Below, piece after piece: positions 7,913-17,516 of a stretch of DNA of 27,521 bases. Positions within the stretch are counted from its first letter, which is position 1, and each line of letters begins with the position of its first letter. Source of the DNA: an uncultured Gilliamella sp. (GTDB taxonomy: Bacteria; Pseudomonadota; Gammaproteobacteria; Enterobacterales; Enterobacteriaceae); contig CALYQY010000024.1 of NCBI GenBank assembly GCA_945291235.1, positions 1 to 27,521 of the forward strand, read 5' to 3'. The notes under the pieces were generated by a model that was given only the letters and a program-made list of their open reading frames with translations, did no database searches and was not told the DNA's origin. The translations under genes and the position numbers were made by a program.

Positions 7913-10687
7913 ATGCCAAATAAAACACCAATCATTTTAATTGATGGATCTTCTTACCTTTACCGTGCTTTTTTTGCATGTCCGCCATTAACCAATGCCA
8001 AAGGTGAACCGACCGGGGCTATTTTTGGTGTGATTAATATGATTCGTAGCTTAATTAACCAATATAATCCTACCCATATTGCCGTTGTATTTGATGCGAA
8101 AGGTGGATCGTTTAGAAACGAAATTTACAGCGAATATAAAGCCACTCGTGAAGCAATGCCGGAAAACTTGCGTCCGCAAATTGAGCCGATTCATACCATT
8201 TTAAAAGCCATGGGCTTGCCGTTACTTTGCATTGAAGGAGTAGAAGCTGATGATGTAATAGGTACACTGGCAAAACAGGCCGAAAAAGAAAATCTTCATG
8301 TGTTAATTAGCACCGGTGATAAAGATATGGCGCAGCTGGTCAGCGATAAAGTGACATTGATTAATACCATGAACAATACCTTGCTTGATCCAAAAGGTGT
8401 CATGGAAAAATTTGGTGTACCGCCCGAAAAGATTATCGACTATTTAGCCTTAAGGGGCGATTCATCGGATAATATCCCCGGTGTGCCAGGCGTGGGTGAA
8501 AAAACGGCACAAAGTTTATTAACTGAATTTAATAGCGTTAAAGATATCTATCAACGTTTAGATGACATTGAAAAGTTATCAATTCGTGGGGCGAAATCTT
8601 TAAAACAAAAACTGATCGACAACCAAAAAGAAGCCGAACTGTCCTATTTATTGGCTACGATCAAAACCGATGTGAAGTTAGATTTTTCTAATGAACAGCT
8701 TATCGCCGGTGATATTGATGTTAACGCTTTAAACGAACTATTTGCCTATTACGGCTTTCATCGCTGGCAAAAAGAGTTAATCTCCGGTAGCTTTTTAAAA
8801 CAGCAAAAAGCATCGGCGGCGATTATCAGCAGTAACCTATCATTATTTGGGCAGGATGAATCGCCAGCGCAAACTAGATCGACCGATTATCAATGTATTT
8901 TAACCGAAGAGCAATTAGATAGCTGGATTGCAAAATTAACCAATAGCACGCAATTTGCCTTCGATACGGAAACCGATAATGTTGATCATGTGCATGCTAA
9001 ATTAGTTGGAATTTCGTTAAGCGTCACCCCGCATCAAGCGGCCTATATTCCGCTTGCTCATCACTATCTAGGCGTACCAGAGCAGCTAGCGCTTGATAGT
9101 GTGCTGGCGAAATTAAAACCGGTATTAGAAAACCCCAATATTAAAAAAATTGCCCAAAATGCTAAGTTTGATTACAGCGTGCTGGCAAACTATGGCATTA
9201 AGGTGCAAGGTATCGCTTATGACACCATGCTTGAGTCGTATGTACTTAACAGTACCGAAAGGCACGATATGGACAGTTTAGCGAGCCGTTATTTAAATTA
9301 TAAAACCATTACTTATAATGAACTGACTAAGCAAGATAAGAAACAACTGACAATTGATGCTATTGAGGTTGAAAAAACGACCCAGTATGCGGCGGAAGAT
9401 GCCGATATAACTCTACAACTGCATGAAAAATTGTGGCCGGAACTGTCTAAAGAAGCAGAACTAACCAAGTTATTTACTGATATTGAAATGCCGTTAGCTA
9501 TCGTATTGGCGGAAATGGAAAGAACCGGTGTTCTGGTGGATGCTAAACAGTTAAACGACTATTCACACGAACTGGCGCAACAGTTAAAAGCAATTGAAGC
9601 AGAGCTACAATCGCTGGCCGGTGAAAAATTCAATCCGGCTTCACCAAAACAGATTCAAGCGATTTTGTTTGAAAAGCATCAACTGCCGGTATTGAAAAAA
9701 ACGCCGAAAGGTGATCCGTCAACCAGTGAAGATGTGCTGAGCGAATTGGCAAATGAGTATGAGTTACCACGCATGATTTTATTTTATCGTGGGCTTGCCA
9801 AACTGAAAAATACCTATACCGATAAATTGCCATTGATGATAAGTCCAATCGATCATCGTATTCATACCAATTATAATCAAATTGGTACTGTAACCGGTCG
9901 CTTATCATCAAACGATCCAAATTTGCAAAATATTCCGGTACGCAATGAAGAGGGGCGTCGAATTCGCCAAGCATTTATTGCACCAAAAGGCTATAAAATT
10001 ATTTCGGCTGACTATTCGCAAATTGAACTGCGCATTATGGCGCATCTTTCACAAGATAAGAGCCTACTTAATGCTTTTGCCCATGATAAAGATATTCACC
10101 GGGTAACTGCCAGTGAAATTTTAAGTAAACCGGAATCCGAAGTGACATCAGAAGAGCGTCGACGCGCTAAAGCGGTCAATTTTGGATTGATTTACGGTAT
10201 GAGTGCATTTGGTCTATCCAAACAGATAAATATCGCCCGTAAGGAAGCGCAGTTTTATATCGATCGTTATTTTGAGCGTTATCCGGGTGTGCAAAACTAT
10301 ATGGAACAAACCCGCCAACTTGCTGCTCAGCAAGGGTACGTGCAAACGCTATCCGGCCGACGGTTATATCTTCCTAAAATTACCTCAACTAATGGCATTG
10401 AAAAACGTGCTGCCGAACGTGCGGCAATTAATGCTCCAATGCAAGGGACAGCAGCTGACATTATTAAAACCGCCATGATTAAAATGAGTGACTGGATAAA
10501 AAGTCAACCAAACGGCAATATTAATATGGTGATGCAAGTTCACGATGAATTAGTGTTTGAAGTGAAAGAGGAACTGGTTGATAACTATTGTTCTAAAATT
10601 AAATCAATCATGGAAAACTGTTATCAATTATCGGTACCTTTAAAAGTCGATGTCGGTATTGGTAATAACTGGGATGAGGCACATTAA
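7913..10687 (+). CDS. polA: DNA polymerase I
   Basis: PolA removes RNA primers and fills gaps in replication and repair. The 924 residues (E. coli 928) contain all three domains. The N-terminal 5'-3' exonuclease has VVFDAKGGSFRNE and VEADDVIGTLA, and the helix-hairpin-helix GVPGVGEKTA. The 3'-5' proofreading domain is intact, with FAFDTETDNVD and YAAEDADITLQLH. The polymerase domain has DYSQIELRIMAHLSQD (motif A), RRRAKAVNFGLIYGMS (motif B) and VHDELVFEV (motif C). Proofreading residues are kept, unlike in some lineages. The spf sRNA gene that follows polA in E. coli is not seen; a dispersed repeat (copy C) follows instead. Confidence 0.98.
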   Translation: MPNKTPIILIDGSSYLYRAFFACPPLTNAKGEPTGAIFGVINMIRSLINQYNPTHIAVVFDAKGGSFRNEIYSEYKATREAMPENLRPQIEPIHTILKAMGLPLLCIEGVEADDVIGTLAKQAEKENLHVLISTGDKDMAQLVSDKVTLINTMNNTLLDPKGVMEKFGVPPEKIIDYLALRGDSSDNIPGVPGVGEKTAQSLLTEFNSVKDIYQRLDDIEKLSIRGAKSLKQKLIDNQKEAELSYLLATIKTDVKLDFSNEQLIAGDIDVNALNELFAYYGFHRWQKELISGSFLKQQKASAAIISSNLSLFGQDESPAQTRSTDYQCILTEEQLDSWIAKLTNSTQFAFDTETDNVDHVHAKLVGISLSVTPHQAAYIPLAHHYLGVPEQLALDSVLAKLKPVLENPNIKKIAQNAKFDYSVLANYGIKVQGIAYDTMLESYVLNSTERHDMDSLASRYLNYKTITYNELTKQDKKQLTIDAIEVEKTTQYAAEDADITLQLHEKLWPELSKEAELTKLFTDIEMPLAIVLAEMERTGVLVDAKQLNDYSHELAQQLKAIEAELQSLAGEKFNPASPKQIQAILFEKHQLPVLKKTPKGDPSTSEDVLSELANEYELPRMILFYRGLAKLKNTYTDKLPLMISPIDHRIHTNYNQIGTVTGRLSSNDPNLQNIPVRNEEGRRIRQAFIAPKGYKIISADYSQIELRIMAHLSQDKSLLNAFAHDKDIHRVTASEILSKPESEVTSEERRRAKAVNFGLIYGMSAFGLSKQINIARKEAQFYIDRYFERYPGVQNYMEQTRQLAAQQGYVQTLSGRRLYLPKITSTNGIEKRAAERAAINAPMQGTAADIIKTAMIKMSDWIKSQPNGNINMVMQVHDELVFEVKEELVDNYCSKIKSIMENCYQLSVPLKVDVGIGNNWDEAH

Positions 10688-10704
10688 TTGTTGCTATCGT
10701 CAAG

Positions 10705-10763
10705 TTGTCAAAAAGTGGTGGTTTTATACTTAAACGCAGGGTAAATCTGAAACTTCTTGACAA
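10705..10763 (+). repeat. dispersed intergenic repeat, copy C, with inverted ends
   Basis: A 59-nt element beginning TTGTCAAAAAGT and ending ACTTCTTGACAA; the ends are inverted repeats matching at 11 of 12 positions. It contains the 14-nt core TTTTATACTTAAAC and the TCTGAAA block shared with copies A and B near yfhL. Similarity to copy B continues past the right end to GCTAAC (10785-10790, compare 680-685). It starts 17 nt after the polA stop. Confidence 0.65.
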
Positions 10764-10796
10764 AATAGTGATTGATTTTAAGCCGCTAACTGGCTA

Positions 10797-10824
10797 TTGC
10801 TCAAACCCTTTAGCGTGTTAAAAT
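10797..10824 (+). promoter_or_regulatory. promoter candidate for gltX
   Basis: TTGCTC (10797-10802) and TAAAAT (10819-10824) are separated by 16 bp, about 125 nt before gltX. Both are partial matches to sigma-70 boxes. Confidence 0.35.
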
Positions 10825-10950
10825 AAACCACTAAACCAAATTTATATCAAAATGTTATTACTTTACCAATGTTGGTTGGTAAGTTTGATAAAAGGGCACT
10901 GATAACGATCATCGTTTTGGTGTTCTTTTTGTTATTATTAGGATTATTTC

Positions 10951-12375
10951 ATGAAAATCAAAACCCGTTTCGCACCAAGTCCGACTGGTTATTTACACGT
11001 AGGTGGTGCACGTACTGCGCTTTATTCTTGGCTTTATACTCGTCATGCACAAGGTGCATTTGTGTTGCGTATTGAAGATACCGATCTTGAACGTTCAACG
11101 CCGGAAGCGATAGAAGCGATTATGGAAGGAATGAATTGGTTAAAATTATCATGGGATGAAGGCCCGTATTTCCAGACAAAACGTTTTGATCGTTATAATC
11201 AAGTTATTGACGAAATGTTAGCCAATGGGTCTGCTTATCGTTGTTACTGTTCAAAAGAGCGCCTTGAAAAGTTGCGTGAAGAGCAAATGGCGAAAGGCGA
11301 AAAAGCACGTTATGACGGCCATTGTCGTTGTGATGAAGTACAAAAACAACATAACCATAACGAGCCACATGTTGTGCGTTTCGCTAACCCTGTTGACGGG
11401 GTTGTGGTGTTTAACGATCTTATTCGTGGCCCAATTGAAATTGCGAATAAAGAGCTTGATGATTTAATCATTCGCCGTACTGACGGTTCGCCAACTTATA
11501 ATTTCTGTGTGGTGGTCGATGATTGGGATATGGAAATTACCCATGTGATTCGTGGTGAAGATCATATCAATAATACGCCTCGTCAAATTAATATACTTAA
11601 AGCTTTAGGGGCGCCACTGCCTGAATATGGTCATGTTTCGATGATTTTAGGCGATGACGGGCAAAAATTATCTAAACGCCATGGTGCGGTGAGTGTGATG
11701 CAGTATCGTGATGACGGTTACCTACCGGAAGCCTTGTTAAATTATTTAGTCCGACTCGGCTGGTCACATGGCGACCAAGAGATATTTTCAGTACCTGAAA
11801 TGGTTAGCTATTTTTCATTAGATGCGGTCAGTAAATCGGCCAGTGCTTTTAATACTGAAAAGTTATTATGGTTAAATCACCACTATATTAATCATTTAGA
11901 TGCTGATTATGTCGCACAGCACTTAATGTGGCACATCAATCAACAAGGTTATGATTTAACTCAAGGGCCGGATTTAATTACTATCATCAAATTATTTGGT
12001 GAGCGCTCAAAAACCCTTAAAGAAATGGCTGAAGCATGCCGCTATTGCTATCAAGATTTTGATGATTTTGATGCTGATGCTGCCAAAAAACATTTACGTC
12101 CGGTGGCAAAAGCACCCTTAGAGCTGATTAAAACCAAAATTGCAGCGATTGCGGATTTTGATTGGCAAATCGATAAAATTCATCATGCTATTGAAGCAAC
12201 CGCTAGCGAACTTGATGTCGGTATGGGCAAAGTGGGTATGCCGTTACGTGTTGCAGTAACTGGCATCGGTCAATCACCGTCAGTGGATGCGACCGTGTTT
12301 GCCGTTGGTAAAAAACGGGCTTTAGCGAGAATTGATAAAGCACTGGCTTATATTGCACAACGGGAACAGGCTTAA
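10951..12375 (+). CDS. gltX: glutamyl-tRNA synthetase
   Basis: Class I synthetase charging tRNA-Glu; 474 residues (E. coli 471). The HIGH-type motif is [11 protein letters not shown] (residues 9-19) and the KMSKS-type motif is KLSKRHG (about 238-244). The zinc ligands of the enterobacterial enzyme are recognisable as C98, C100, C125 and C127; the last is His in E. coli. AGGA lies 8-9 nt before the ATG. It stands alone between polA and ydbH, with a GC-rich hairpin just after its stop. Confidence 0.97.
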   Translation: MKIKTRFAPSPTGYLHVGGARTALYSWLYTRHAQGAFVLRIEDTDLERSTPEAIEAIMEGMNWLKLSWDEGPYFQTKRFDRYNQVIDEMLANGSAYRCYCSKERLEKLREEQMAKGEKARYDGHCRCDEVQKQHNHNEPHVVRFANPVDGVVVFNDLIRGPIEIANKELDDLIIRRTDGSPTYNFCVVVDDWDMEITHVIRGEDHINNTPRQINILKALGAPLPEYGHVSMILGDDGQKLSKRHGAVSVMQYRDDGYLPEALLNYLVRLGWSHGDQEIFSVPEMVSYFSLDAVSKSASAFNTEKLLWLNHHYINHLDADYVAQHLMWHINQQGYDLTQGPDLITIIKLFGERSKTLKEMAEACRYCYQDFDDFDADAAKKHLRPVAKAPLELIKTKIAAIADFDWQIDKIHHAIEATASELDVGMGKVGMPLRVAVTGIGQSPSVDATVFAVGKKRALARIDKALAYIAQREQA

Positions 12376-12387
12376 GCATAATATTGA

Positions 12388-12410
12388 TTGCCGGGTAAAA
12401 ACCCCGGCAA
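12388..12410 (+). terminator. stem-loop after gltX
   Basis: TTGCCGGG / CCCCGGCAA form a strong hairpin 12 nt after the gltX stop, but only a poor T-run follows (TTGGCTTTCT). It may attenuate rather than end transcription into ydbH. It also overlaps, and argues against, an upstream in-frame TTG start for ydbH at 12388. Confidence 0.5.
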
Positions 12411-12441
12411 TTGGCTTTCTGGCAATATTGAGAGTTTACTT

Positions 12442-14046
12442 ATGGCTCGTTTAAAAAAACGTTATTGGTTTTTACTAAGTTTTTTTCTTATTATCGGGCT
12501 GTTCATCATTGGCGGCTGGCAATATTGGATATCAATTAAGCAAAAATATGATATTGCGTTAGATTGGCAGGGACTCAATGTCAGTTTCGACGGTATATTA
12601 TTTGAAGAAATCACCCTATCCCAGCAAAAAACCACTATCGTAGCCAAAAACATAAATTTATCATTGGCGAAATTGTCTGTTAAAGATTTAAGTCTCTATT
12701 TGCCAAAGGATGATGATCCAATAACGGCTGACTCTACCGATAAACAGATAAGTGATAGCGAACAACCTCCGGAACAGTCCGGTTTAGATATGGCAACGCT
12801 AGCAACCGTATTTAATTGGATGCCAACAACCATTCATGTTGATTCATTCAAACTCTACCAACAACATGTCCCGATTTTGGATATAAAGATTGATACCGTC
12901 AAACAGCAACAATCCCTTAAACTCGATATTTCAACAGATAAACCCTATTTAGCGCATTTGTCAGGTAATTTGCTGTTGAACCAAACCGATTCACATTTAG
13001 AAATTCAGCAGGGACTTTTTACTACCACATTAAATCAATTAGGTATTGAAAATGGCAATATCACGCTACCTTTCTCCGCAATAATTAGCCAAGATCAAGT
13101 CACTTTAACGAACTTAGATAATGGATCGGTGAGTGTCAAAAAAGCGCAGTTGACTGAGGATTTAATGGTTAATGATTTAACCGGTAGTTTACAGTTTAAA
13201 ATACAGTTCCCTTTGTTATTTGAATTAAATCAACTGTCTGCAACAGGTCAATTAGCTATCCATAAAGCCAATGGAATTTATAAAAACAGTGATATTAAAT
13301 CAGTCAGTGGCGCAGTAAATTTATCGCTGAAAAATAATCAATTTAATGTATCAACCTCCGCATTGAACATTCAGGAAGTCAATTTAGGGGTTATTTTCCA
13401 AAAAATAAAATTAGCCGGTCAATATTCTGCTTCTTTAAATTCACCCAGTAAAGGTTTGGTAACATGGACAAAAGCACAAGCGGCGCTCTTTTCCGGAACG
13501 TTGTTGCTTGACGCCGGTAAATTGAATTTAGCTAAATTGCCCCAACAATTAAAATTAAGATTAAAAAATATTCAGTTACAAGATGTTTTTACTCAGTATC
13601 CAGCGGAAGGTTTAGACGCTAAAGGGACGATTGAGGGGTATTTACCAATCACATTATTAACAGTGAAAAACAACGGTAAAAACAGTTTAGGCATAGTGAT
13701 TAAAAATGGAGAATTAACCACCGTCAATGACGGCTATTTACGCTTTGACAATGCGACACTTAAAGAGTATGCACAAGCTAACCCAAATATTAAAATACTC
13801 ACTGATATTATTAAAAATTTTCATTATACTAAGCTAGCCGGAACAGTTTATTATAGCAATGGAATCGCCAAATTAGGTTTAAATATTCAAGGGAATAATT
13901 TAGATGCTGAAAATGGTAAAGCGTTAAATTTAAATCTCAATCTGGAAGAAAATGTCGCTAACTTGCTAATGAGTATGCAACTGTCCGATCAAATTAGCGA
14001 ACCTATTCGTAAGCGAATTGAAGCGCATTTAAATAAGAAGCGGTGA
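12442..14046 (+). CDS. ydbH: short YdbH-family intermembrane lipid transport protein
   Basis: An AsmA-like (TamB-related) envelope protein. In E. coli, YdbH spans the periplasm from the inner membrane and with YnbE forms a bridge for phospholipid transport to the outer membrane. Here it has 534 residues against 879 in E. coli, so the periplasmic groove would be shorter. A single N-terminal membrane anchor (about residues 7-28) is followed by beta-rich repeats. The C-terminal region is the best family match: GYLRFDNATLKEYAQANP, NFHYTKLAGTVYYSNG and a final LSDQISEPIRKRIE. The start at MARLKKR follows a GAGAG ribosome binding site. The ynbE gene starts 19 nt after its stop, supporting the identity. 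Confidence 0.88.
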   Translation: MARLKKRYWFLLSFFLIIGLFIIGGWQYWISIKQKYDIALDWQGLNVSFDGILFEEITLSQQKTTIVAKNINLSLAKLSVKDLSLYLPKDDDPITADSTDKQISDSEQPPEQSGLDMATLATVFNWMPTTIHVDSFKLYQQHVPILDIKIDTVKQQQSLKLDISTDKPYLAHLSGNLLLNQTDSHLEIQQGLFTTTLNQLGIENGNITLPFSAIISQDQVTLTNLDNGSVSVKKAQLTEDLMVNDLTGSLQFKIQFPLLFELNQLSATGQLAIHKANGIYKNSDIKSVSGAVNLSLKNNQFNVSTSALNIQEVNLGVIFQKIKLAGQYSASLNSPSKGLVTWTKAQAALFSGTLLLDAGKLNLAKLPQQLKLRLKNIQLQDVFTQYPAEGLDAKGTIEGYLPITLLTVKNNGKNSLGIVIKNGELTTVNDGYLRFDNATLKEYAQANPNIKILTDIIKNFHYTKLAGTVYYSNGIAKLGLNIQGNNLDAENGKALNLNLNLEENVANLLMSMQLSDQISEPIRKRIEAHLNKKR

Positions 14047-14065
14047 TCAATTAAGAGGATATTCT

Positions 14066-14251
14066 ATGCTAAAAGGTGTGATAGCTATTATGTTAGGAAG
14101 TTTTATATTAATCGGATGTTCGCCAACGGTAAAAGTGCAAGCGCCGAGTGAGCCGATTAATATCAATTTAAATGTTAAGATTGATCATGAAATCAATATC
14201 AAAGTCGATAAAGCGCTAGATAATATGATTAATAAATCCGGGTTATATTAA
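14066..14251 (+). CDS. ynbE: YnbE-like outer-membrane lipoprotein
   Basis: A 61-residue lipoprotein: hydrophobic signal followed by LIGC with the acylated cysteine at 18, then SPTVKVQAPSEPININLNVKI. This matches YnbE, which in E. coli multimerises at the outer membrane and continues the YdbH beta-groove. GAGGAT lies about 8 nt before the ATG. It sits between ydbH and ydbL in the conserved order. Confidence 0.92.
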   Translation: MLKGVIAIMLGSFILIGCSPTVKVQAPSEPININLNVKIDHEINIKVDKALDNMINKSGLY

Positions 14252-14395
14252 AAAGTACGTTTTACTCTTTATTATTATCCTTGATGAAGGAAAACCCAAA
14301 CCCATACTTATTGCTACAATAAATAGTAGCGAAAAATTTTTTATTACACATATTTAACTAATTTCAATATGATGTATTTATCAGGGGGAACTGTT

Positions 14396-14740
14396 ATGAA
14401 GATTTTTAAAAAAGCAACGATAGTATTATTATCGGCTATTTTATCTTTTCCGGTATTGGCGTTAACGTTAGATCAAGCCATGAGCTCGTTAAGCCAAGCA
14501 AAAGCTAATGGTTTAGTCGGTGAACAAGCCGACGGCTACTTAGGCGTAGTTAAAAATGAAGGTGAGGCAAGTCAAATTGCGCAGTTAATTAATCAGGCTC
14601 GTAAAGCACAATATCAAAAAGTTGCCGGTGAAACCAATGTGTCGTTAACCGAAGTGCAAAACCGAGCGGGCAGTAAAGCGCAAGAAAAAACGCCAGCCGG
14701 TCAATATATCAAACAACAAGGTCAGTGGATAAAGAAATAA
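14396..14740 (+). CDS. ydbL: YdbL family periplasmic protein (DUF1318)
   Basis: A 114-residue secreted protein with a Sec signal peptide (about 1-22, ending PVLALT) and the DUF1318 pattern LDQAMSSLSQAKANGLVGEQADGYLG. In E. coli YdbL modulates YnbE multimerisation, completing the YdbH-YnbE-YdbL system. The start at MKIFKKA is chosen because AGGGGGA lies 6 nt before it; an in-frame ATG nine codons earlier lacks a binding site. The 144-nt gap after ynbE contains a small GCTAC/GTAGC hairpin (14313-14330) followed by a run of T, so ydbL may be expressed partly separately. Confidence 0.9.
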   Translation: MKIFKKATIVLLSAILSFPVLALTLDQAMSSLSQAKANGLVGEQADGYLGVVKNEGEASQIAQLINQARKAQYQKVAGETNVSLTEVQNRAGSKAQEKTPAGQYIKQQGQWIKK

Positions 14741-14822
14741 TCTTAATCTTTTTCAGTGATAGGAAAAGTATAATGACATAATACTTTAATTATGTATAAA
14801 TTATGTGTATTGTGTTACTTTA

Positions 14823-14928
14823 GCGAATTATTCGCAACAATTTATTAAAAAGCTTGGCACCCAATAATGTGTGCTAAGTTTTGAATGTAACGTTAGTTTT
14901 TACTTGTAAATAGTATCGCTTTAGCGAT
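14823..14928 (+). other. three hairpins upstream of asnB
   Basis: The 206-nt gap before asnB holds GCGAAT/ATTCGC (14823-14835), CTTGGCAC/GTGCTAAG with one wobble (14853-14878), and ATCGCT/AGCGAT (14915-14928). The last ends 7 nt before the GGAGA ribosome binding site. None is followed by a strong T-run. They may form a structured 5' leader. No known riboswitch is recognised. Confidence 0.4.
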
Positions 14929-14946
14929 TTTAAATGGAGAAATTCA

Positions 14947-16620
14947 ATGTGTTCGATTTTAGGTATTCTTGATATTAAATCAGATCCGGAACAACTACGA
15001 ACAAAAGCATTAGAACTATCAAGTCTACAGCGTCATCGTGGCCCTGATTGGTCTGGTATTTTTGCTTCTGATAAAGCTATTCTTGCTCATGAACGTTTAT
15101 CAATTGTTGATGTTAATACAGGATCTCAGCCACTTTATAATAAAGATAAGACTTTAGTATTAGCAGTTAATGGCGAAATTTATAATCATCAAGAACTCCG
15201 AAATCAGTACAAAGATCGTTATGAGTTTCAAACCGGCTCAGACTGTGAAGTTATCTTAGCGCTATATCAAGAAAAAGGTATTGATTGCCTTGATGACTTA
15301 CAAGGTATGTTTGCTTTTATTCTTTATGATATTAACAAAGGCACTTATTTTATTGGTCGTGACCATATCGGTATCATCCCAATGTATATGGGTCATGATG
15401 AAAACGGCACATTTTACGTTGCTTCTGAAATGAAAGCGTTAGTACCGGTGTGTAAAACCATTGAAGCATTTCCGCCGGGATGTTATCTATCAAGCACTGA
15501 AGGTGAAATCAAAACCTATTATAAACGTGATTGGATGGATTATGAAAACGTTAAGGATAATAAAACCGATATCAATGCATTACGAATTGCGTTAGAAGAG
15601 TCTGTTAAGAGTCATCTTATGTCAGATGTGCCATACGGCGTTTTATTATCCGGTGGGCTGGATTCTTCGGTGATTTCGGCTATTACCAAAAAATTCTCAG
15701 CACGTCGTGTTGAAGATCATGAAAAATCTGAAGCTTGGTGGCCACAATTGCACTCTTTTGCCGTAGGTTTAAAAGGGGCGCCAGATCTTAAAGCTGCGCA
15801 AGCGGTTGCCGATCATCTTGGTACAGTTCACCACGAAATCAACTTTACCATTCAAGAAGGTATCGATGCTATTCGTGATGTGATTTATTACATTGAAACT
15901 TATGATGTCACAACTATCCGTGCTTCAACACCAATGTATCTAATGGCGAGAAAGATTAAAGCCATGGGGATTAAAATGGTGTTATCCGGTGAAGGTGCTG
16001 ATGAAGTGTTTGGTGGTTACCTCTATTTCCATAAAGCGCCAAATGCTAAAGAGTTCCATGAAGAGACAGTACGAAAACTAGCCGCTCTTCATATGTATGA
16101 CTGTGCACGTGCCAATAAAGCAATGGCAGCATGGGGCGTTGAAGCTCGTGTACCATTCCTTGATAAGAAATTCTTAGATGTGGCAATGCGCATTAATCCA
16201 AAAGATAAAATGTGCGGTAGCAACGGCAAAATGGAAAAACATATTGTCCGTGAAGCATTTGAATCTTATTTACCGGCATCTGTGGTTTGGCGTCAAAAAG
16301 AGCAATTCTCTGACGGTGTTGGCTATAGCTGGATCGATACTTTAAAAGAGATTGCGGAAAGTAAAATCACTGATCAGCAGTTAGAAAATGCAAAATTCCG
16401 TTTTCCTTACAATACACCGACTTCTAAAGAAGCTTATATGTACCGTGAAATTTTTGATGAATTATTCCCGGTTGAAAGCGCAGCGCATTGTGTACCGGGT
16501 GGTCCAACTGTTGCTTGCTCGACAGCCAAAGCGATTGAATGGGATGAGTCATTTAAAAATTTAAATGATCCTTCAGGTCGTGCAGCGGTAGGTGTTCATA
16601 ACGACGCTTATAAAAAATAA
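14947..16620 (+). CDS. asnB: asparagine synthase B (glutamine-hydrolysing)
   Basis: AsnB makes asparagine from aspartate, ATP and glutamine. The 557 residues match the E. coli enzyme (554). The N-terminal class II glutaminase begins with the nucleophile C2 (MCSILGI), followed by LQRHRGPDWSG and the AVNGEIYNH motif. The synthetase domain has the pyrophosphate loop LLSGGLDSS near 235 and the LSGEGADEVFGGY motif near 346. GGAGA precedes the ATG by 6 nt. It is monocistronic, convergent with satP, and ends at a bidirectional terminator. Confidence 0.97.
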   Translation: MCSILGILDIKSDPEQLRTKALELSSLQRHRGPDWSGIFASDKAILAHERLSIVDVNTGSQPLYNKDKTLVLAVNGEIYNHQELRNQYKDRYEFQTGSDCEVILALYQEKGIDCLDDLQGMFAFILYDINKGTYFIGRDHIGIIPMYMGHDENGTFYVASEMKALVPVCKTIEAFPPGCYLSSTEGEIKTYYKRDWMDYENVKDNKTDINALRIALEESVKSHLMSDVPYGVLLSGGLDSSVISAITKKFSARRVEDHEKSEAWWPQLHSFAVGLKGAPDLKAAQAVADHLGTVHHEINFTIQEGIDAIRDVIYYIETYDVTTIRASTPMYLMARKIKAMGIKMVLSGEGADEVFGGYLYFHKAPNAKEFHEETVRKLAALHMYDCARANKAMAAWGVEARVPFLDKKFLDVAMRINPKDKMCGSNGKMEKHIVREAFESYLPASVVWRQKEQFSDGVGYSWIDTLKEIAESKITDQQLENAKFRFPYNTPTSKEAYMYREIFDELFPVESAAHCVPGGPTVACSTAKAIEWDESFKNLNDPSGRAAVGVHNDAYKK

Positions 16621-16644
16621 TTAGCTTACGCTTTAATGATTAAT

Positions 16645-16672
16645 AAAAAACGGGGAATTTTCCCCGTTTTTT
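16645..16672. terminator. bidirectional terminator between asnB and satP
   Basis: AAAAAACGGGGAA and TTCCCCGTTTTTT form a perfect 13-bp inverted repeat with T-runs on both strands, placed between two convergent genes. Confidence 0.9.
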
Positions 16673-16707
16673 GTTGCTCACATACTGCCTATGTTTGACA
16701 GTTTGAA

Positions 16708-17286
16708 TTAGTGTGCAGCGCCTTTTGGTGCGCCGATAGGTAAAATAGTGCGTCCGTATTGTTCATTAAGCACTTCTGCCATAGCAAGGTAGATAGCGCT
16801 TGCGCCACAAATAATACCTTCAAACCCGGCAACATGGATAATGTCGTGATTACCGGAAATGTTACCAATTGCTAACAGCGCAAATAAAAGCGTTAAGCTG
16901 GCAAAAACAAATTGTAATACACGATTACCTTTTAATGTGCCGATAAACATAAAGCCGGTAAAAATGCCCCATAAAGCAAGGAAGATTCCGACAAAAGTTG
17001 CATCGGTCGGTGCAGTTGCTGGCGAAGTTGGTAAATACCAAATGCCAACTAGTGCAATCCAGAAGAAACCGTATGAAGTAAAAGCAGTGGTGCCAAATGT
17101 GTTACCTTTGCGGAATTCTAAAATGCCGGCAATGACTTGTGCCAGTCCACCATAAAAAATACCCATTGACACAATTGCCGTCATAACAGGAAAAAATCCT
17201 GCATTATGAATATTTAATAAAATTGTGGTCATACCAAATCCCATTAGTCCAAGTGGGCCAGGATTGGCAAGTTTTGTTTGTTCCAT
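16708..17286 (-). CDS. satP: acetate/succinate transporter, GPR1/FUN34/YaaH family
   Basis: A 192-residue inner-membrane channel with six hydrophobic segments. The family signature NPGPLGLMGFGMTT occurs at about residues 8-21. E. coli SatP (188 residues) is a hexameric acetate/succinate-proton symporter, and this length and signature agree. AAGGA lies about 7 nt before the start. It is divergent from dnaK and convergent with asnB. Acetate uptake fits a fermenting gut organism, but direction and substrate are inferred from the family. Confidence 0.93.
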   Translation of the reverse strand: MEQTKLANPGPLGLMGFGMTTILLNIHNAGFFPVMTAIVSMGIFYGGLAQVIAGILEFRKGNTFGTTAFTSYGFFWIALVGIWYLPTSPATAPTDATFVGIFLALWGIFTGFMFIGTLKGNRVLQFVFASLTLLFALLAIGNISGNHDIIHVAGFEGIICGASAIYLAMAEVLNEQYGRTILPIGAPKGAAH

Positions 17287-17385
17287 AAAGATCCTTTAAC
17301 TAATAATCATAATAAAAAAGAGCGGCAATAATAAGTGTTGAAAAGCGGAGAATCAAGATTTAAAGAAAAATAATTTTTTTTCCCC

Positions 17386-17414
17386 CTTGATATTAAAAAT
17401 TACGTTCCCATTTA
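17386..17414 (+). promoter_or_regulatory. sigma-32-type heat-shock promoter of dnaK
   Basis: CTTGATA (17386-17392) and TCCCATTTA (17406-17414) match the RpoH consensus CTTGAAA and CCCCATNT with a 13-bp spacer. The element lies about 100 nt before the dnaK start. No CIRCE inverted repeat is seen. Confidence 0.7.
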
Positions 17415-17516
17415 AGTGGAAACAAAATTATTTCTTTGTGAAAATTAAGGGCTTGAAAATCCATATTTCAGACTTATATACAAAGAATAAAATACAGGTT
17501 TTGAGGAGAATAGATT

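Noticed and set aside
10688..10950. Spot 42 (spf) sRNA after polA, as in E. coli
   Set aside because: No sequence resembling the conserved Spot 42 5' region or its terminator is present; the gap holds repeat copy C and the gltX promoter region.
12388..12441. Upstream extension of ydbH by 18 codons from a TTG
   Set aside because: It would start within the hairpin after gltX and lacks a binding site; the ATG at 12442 has GAGAG before it and starts the membrane anchor properly.
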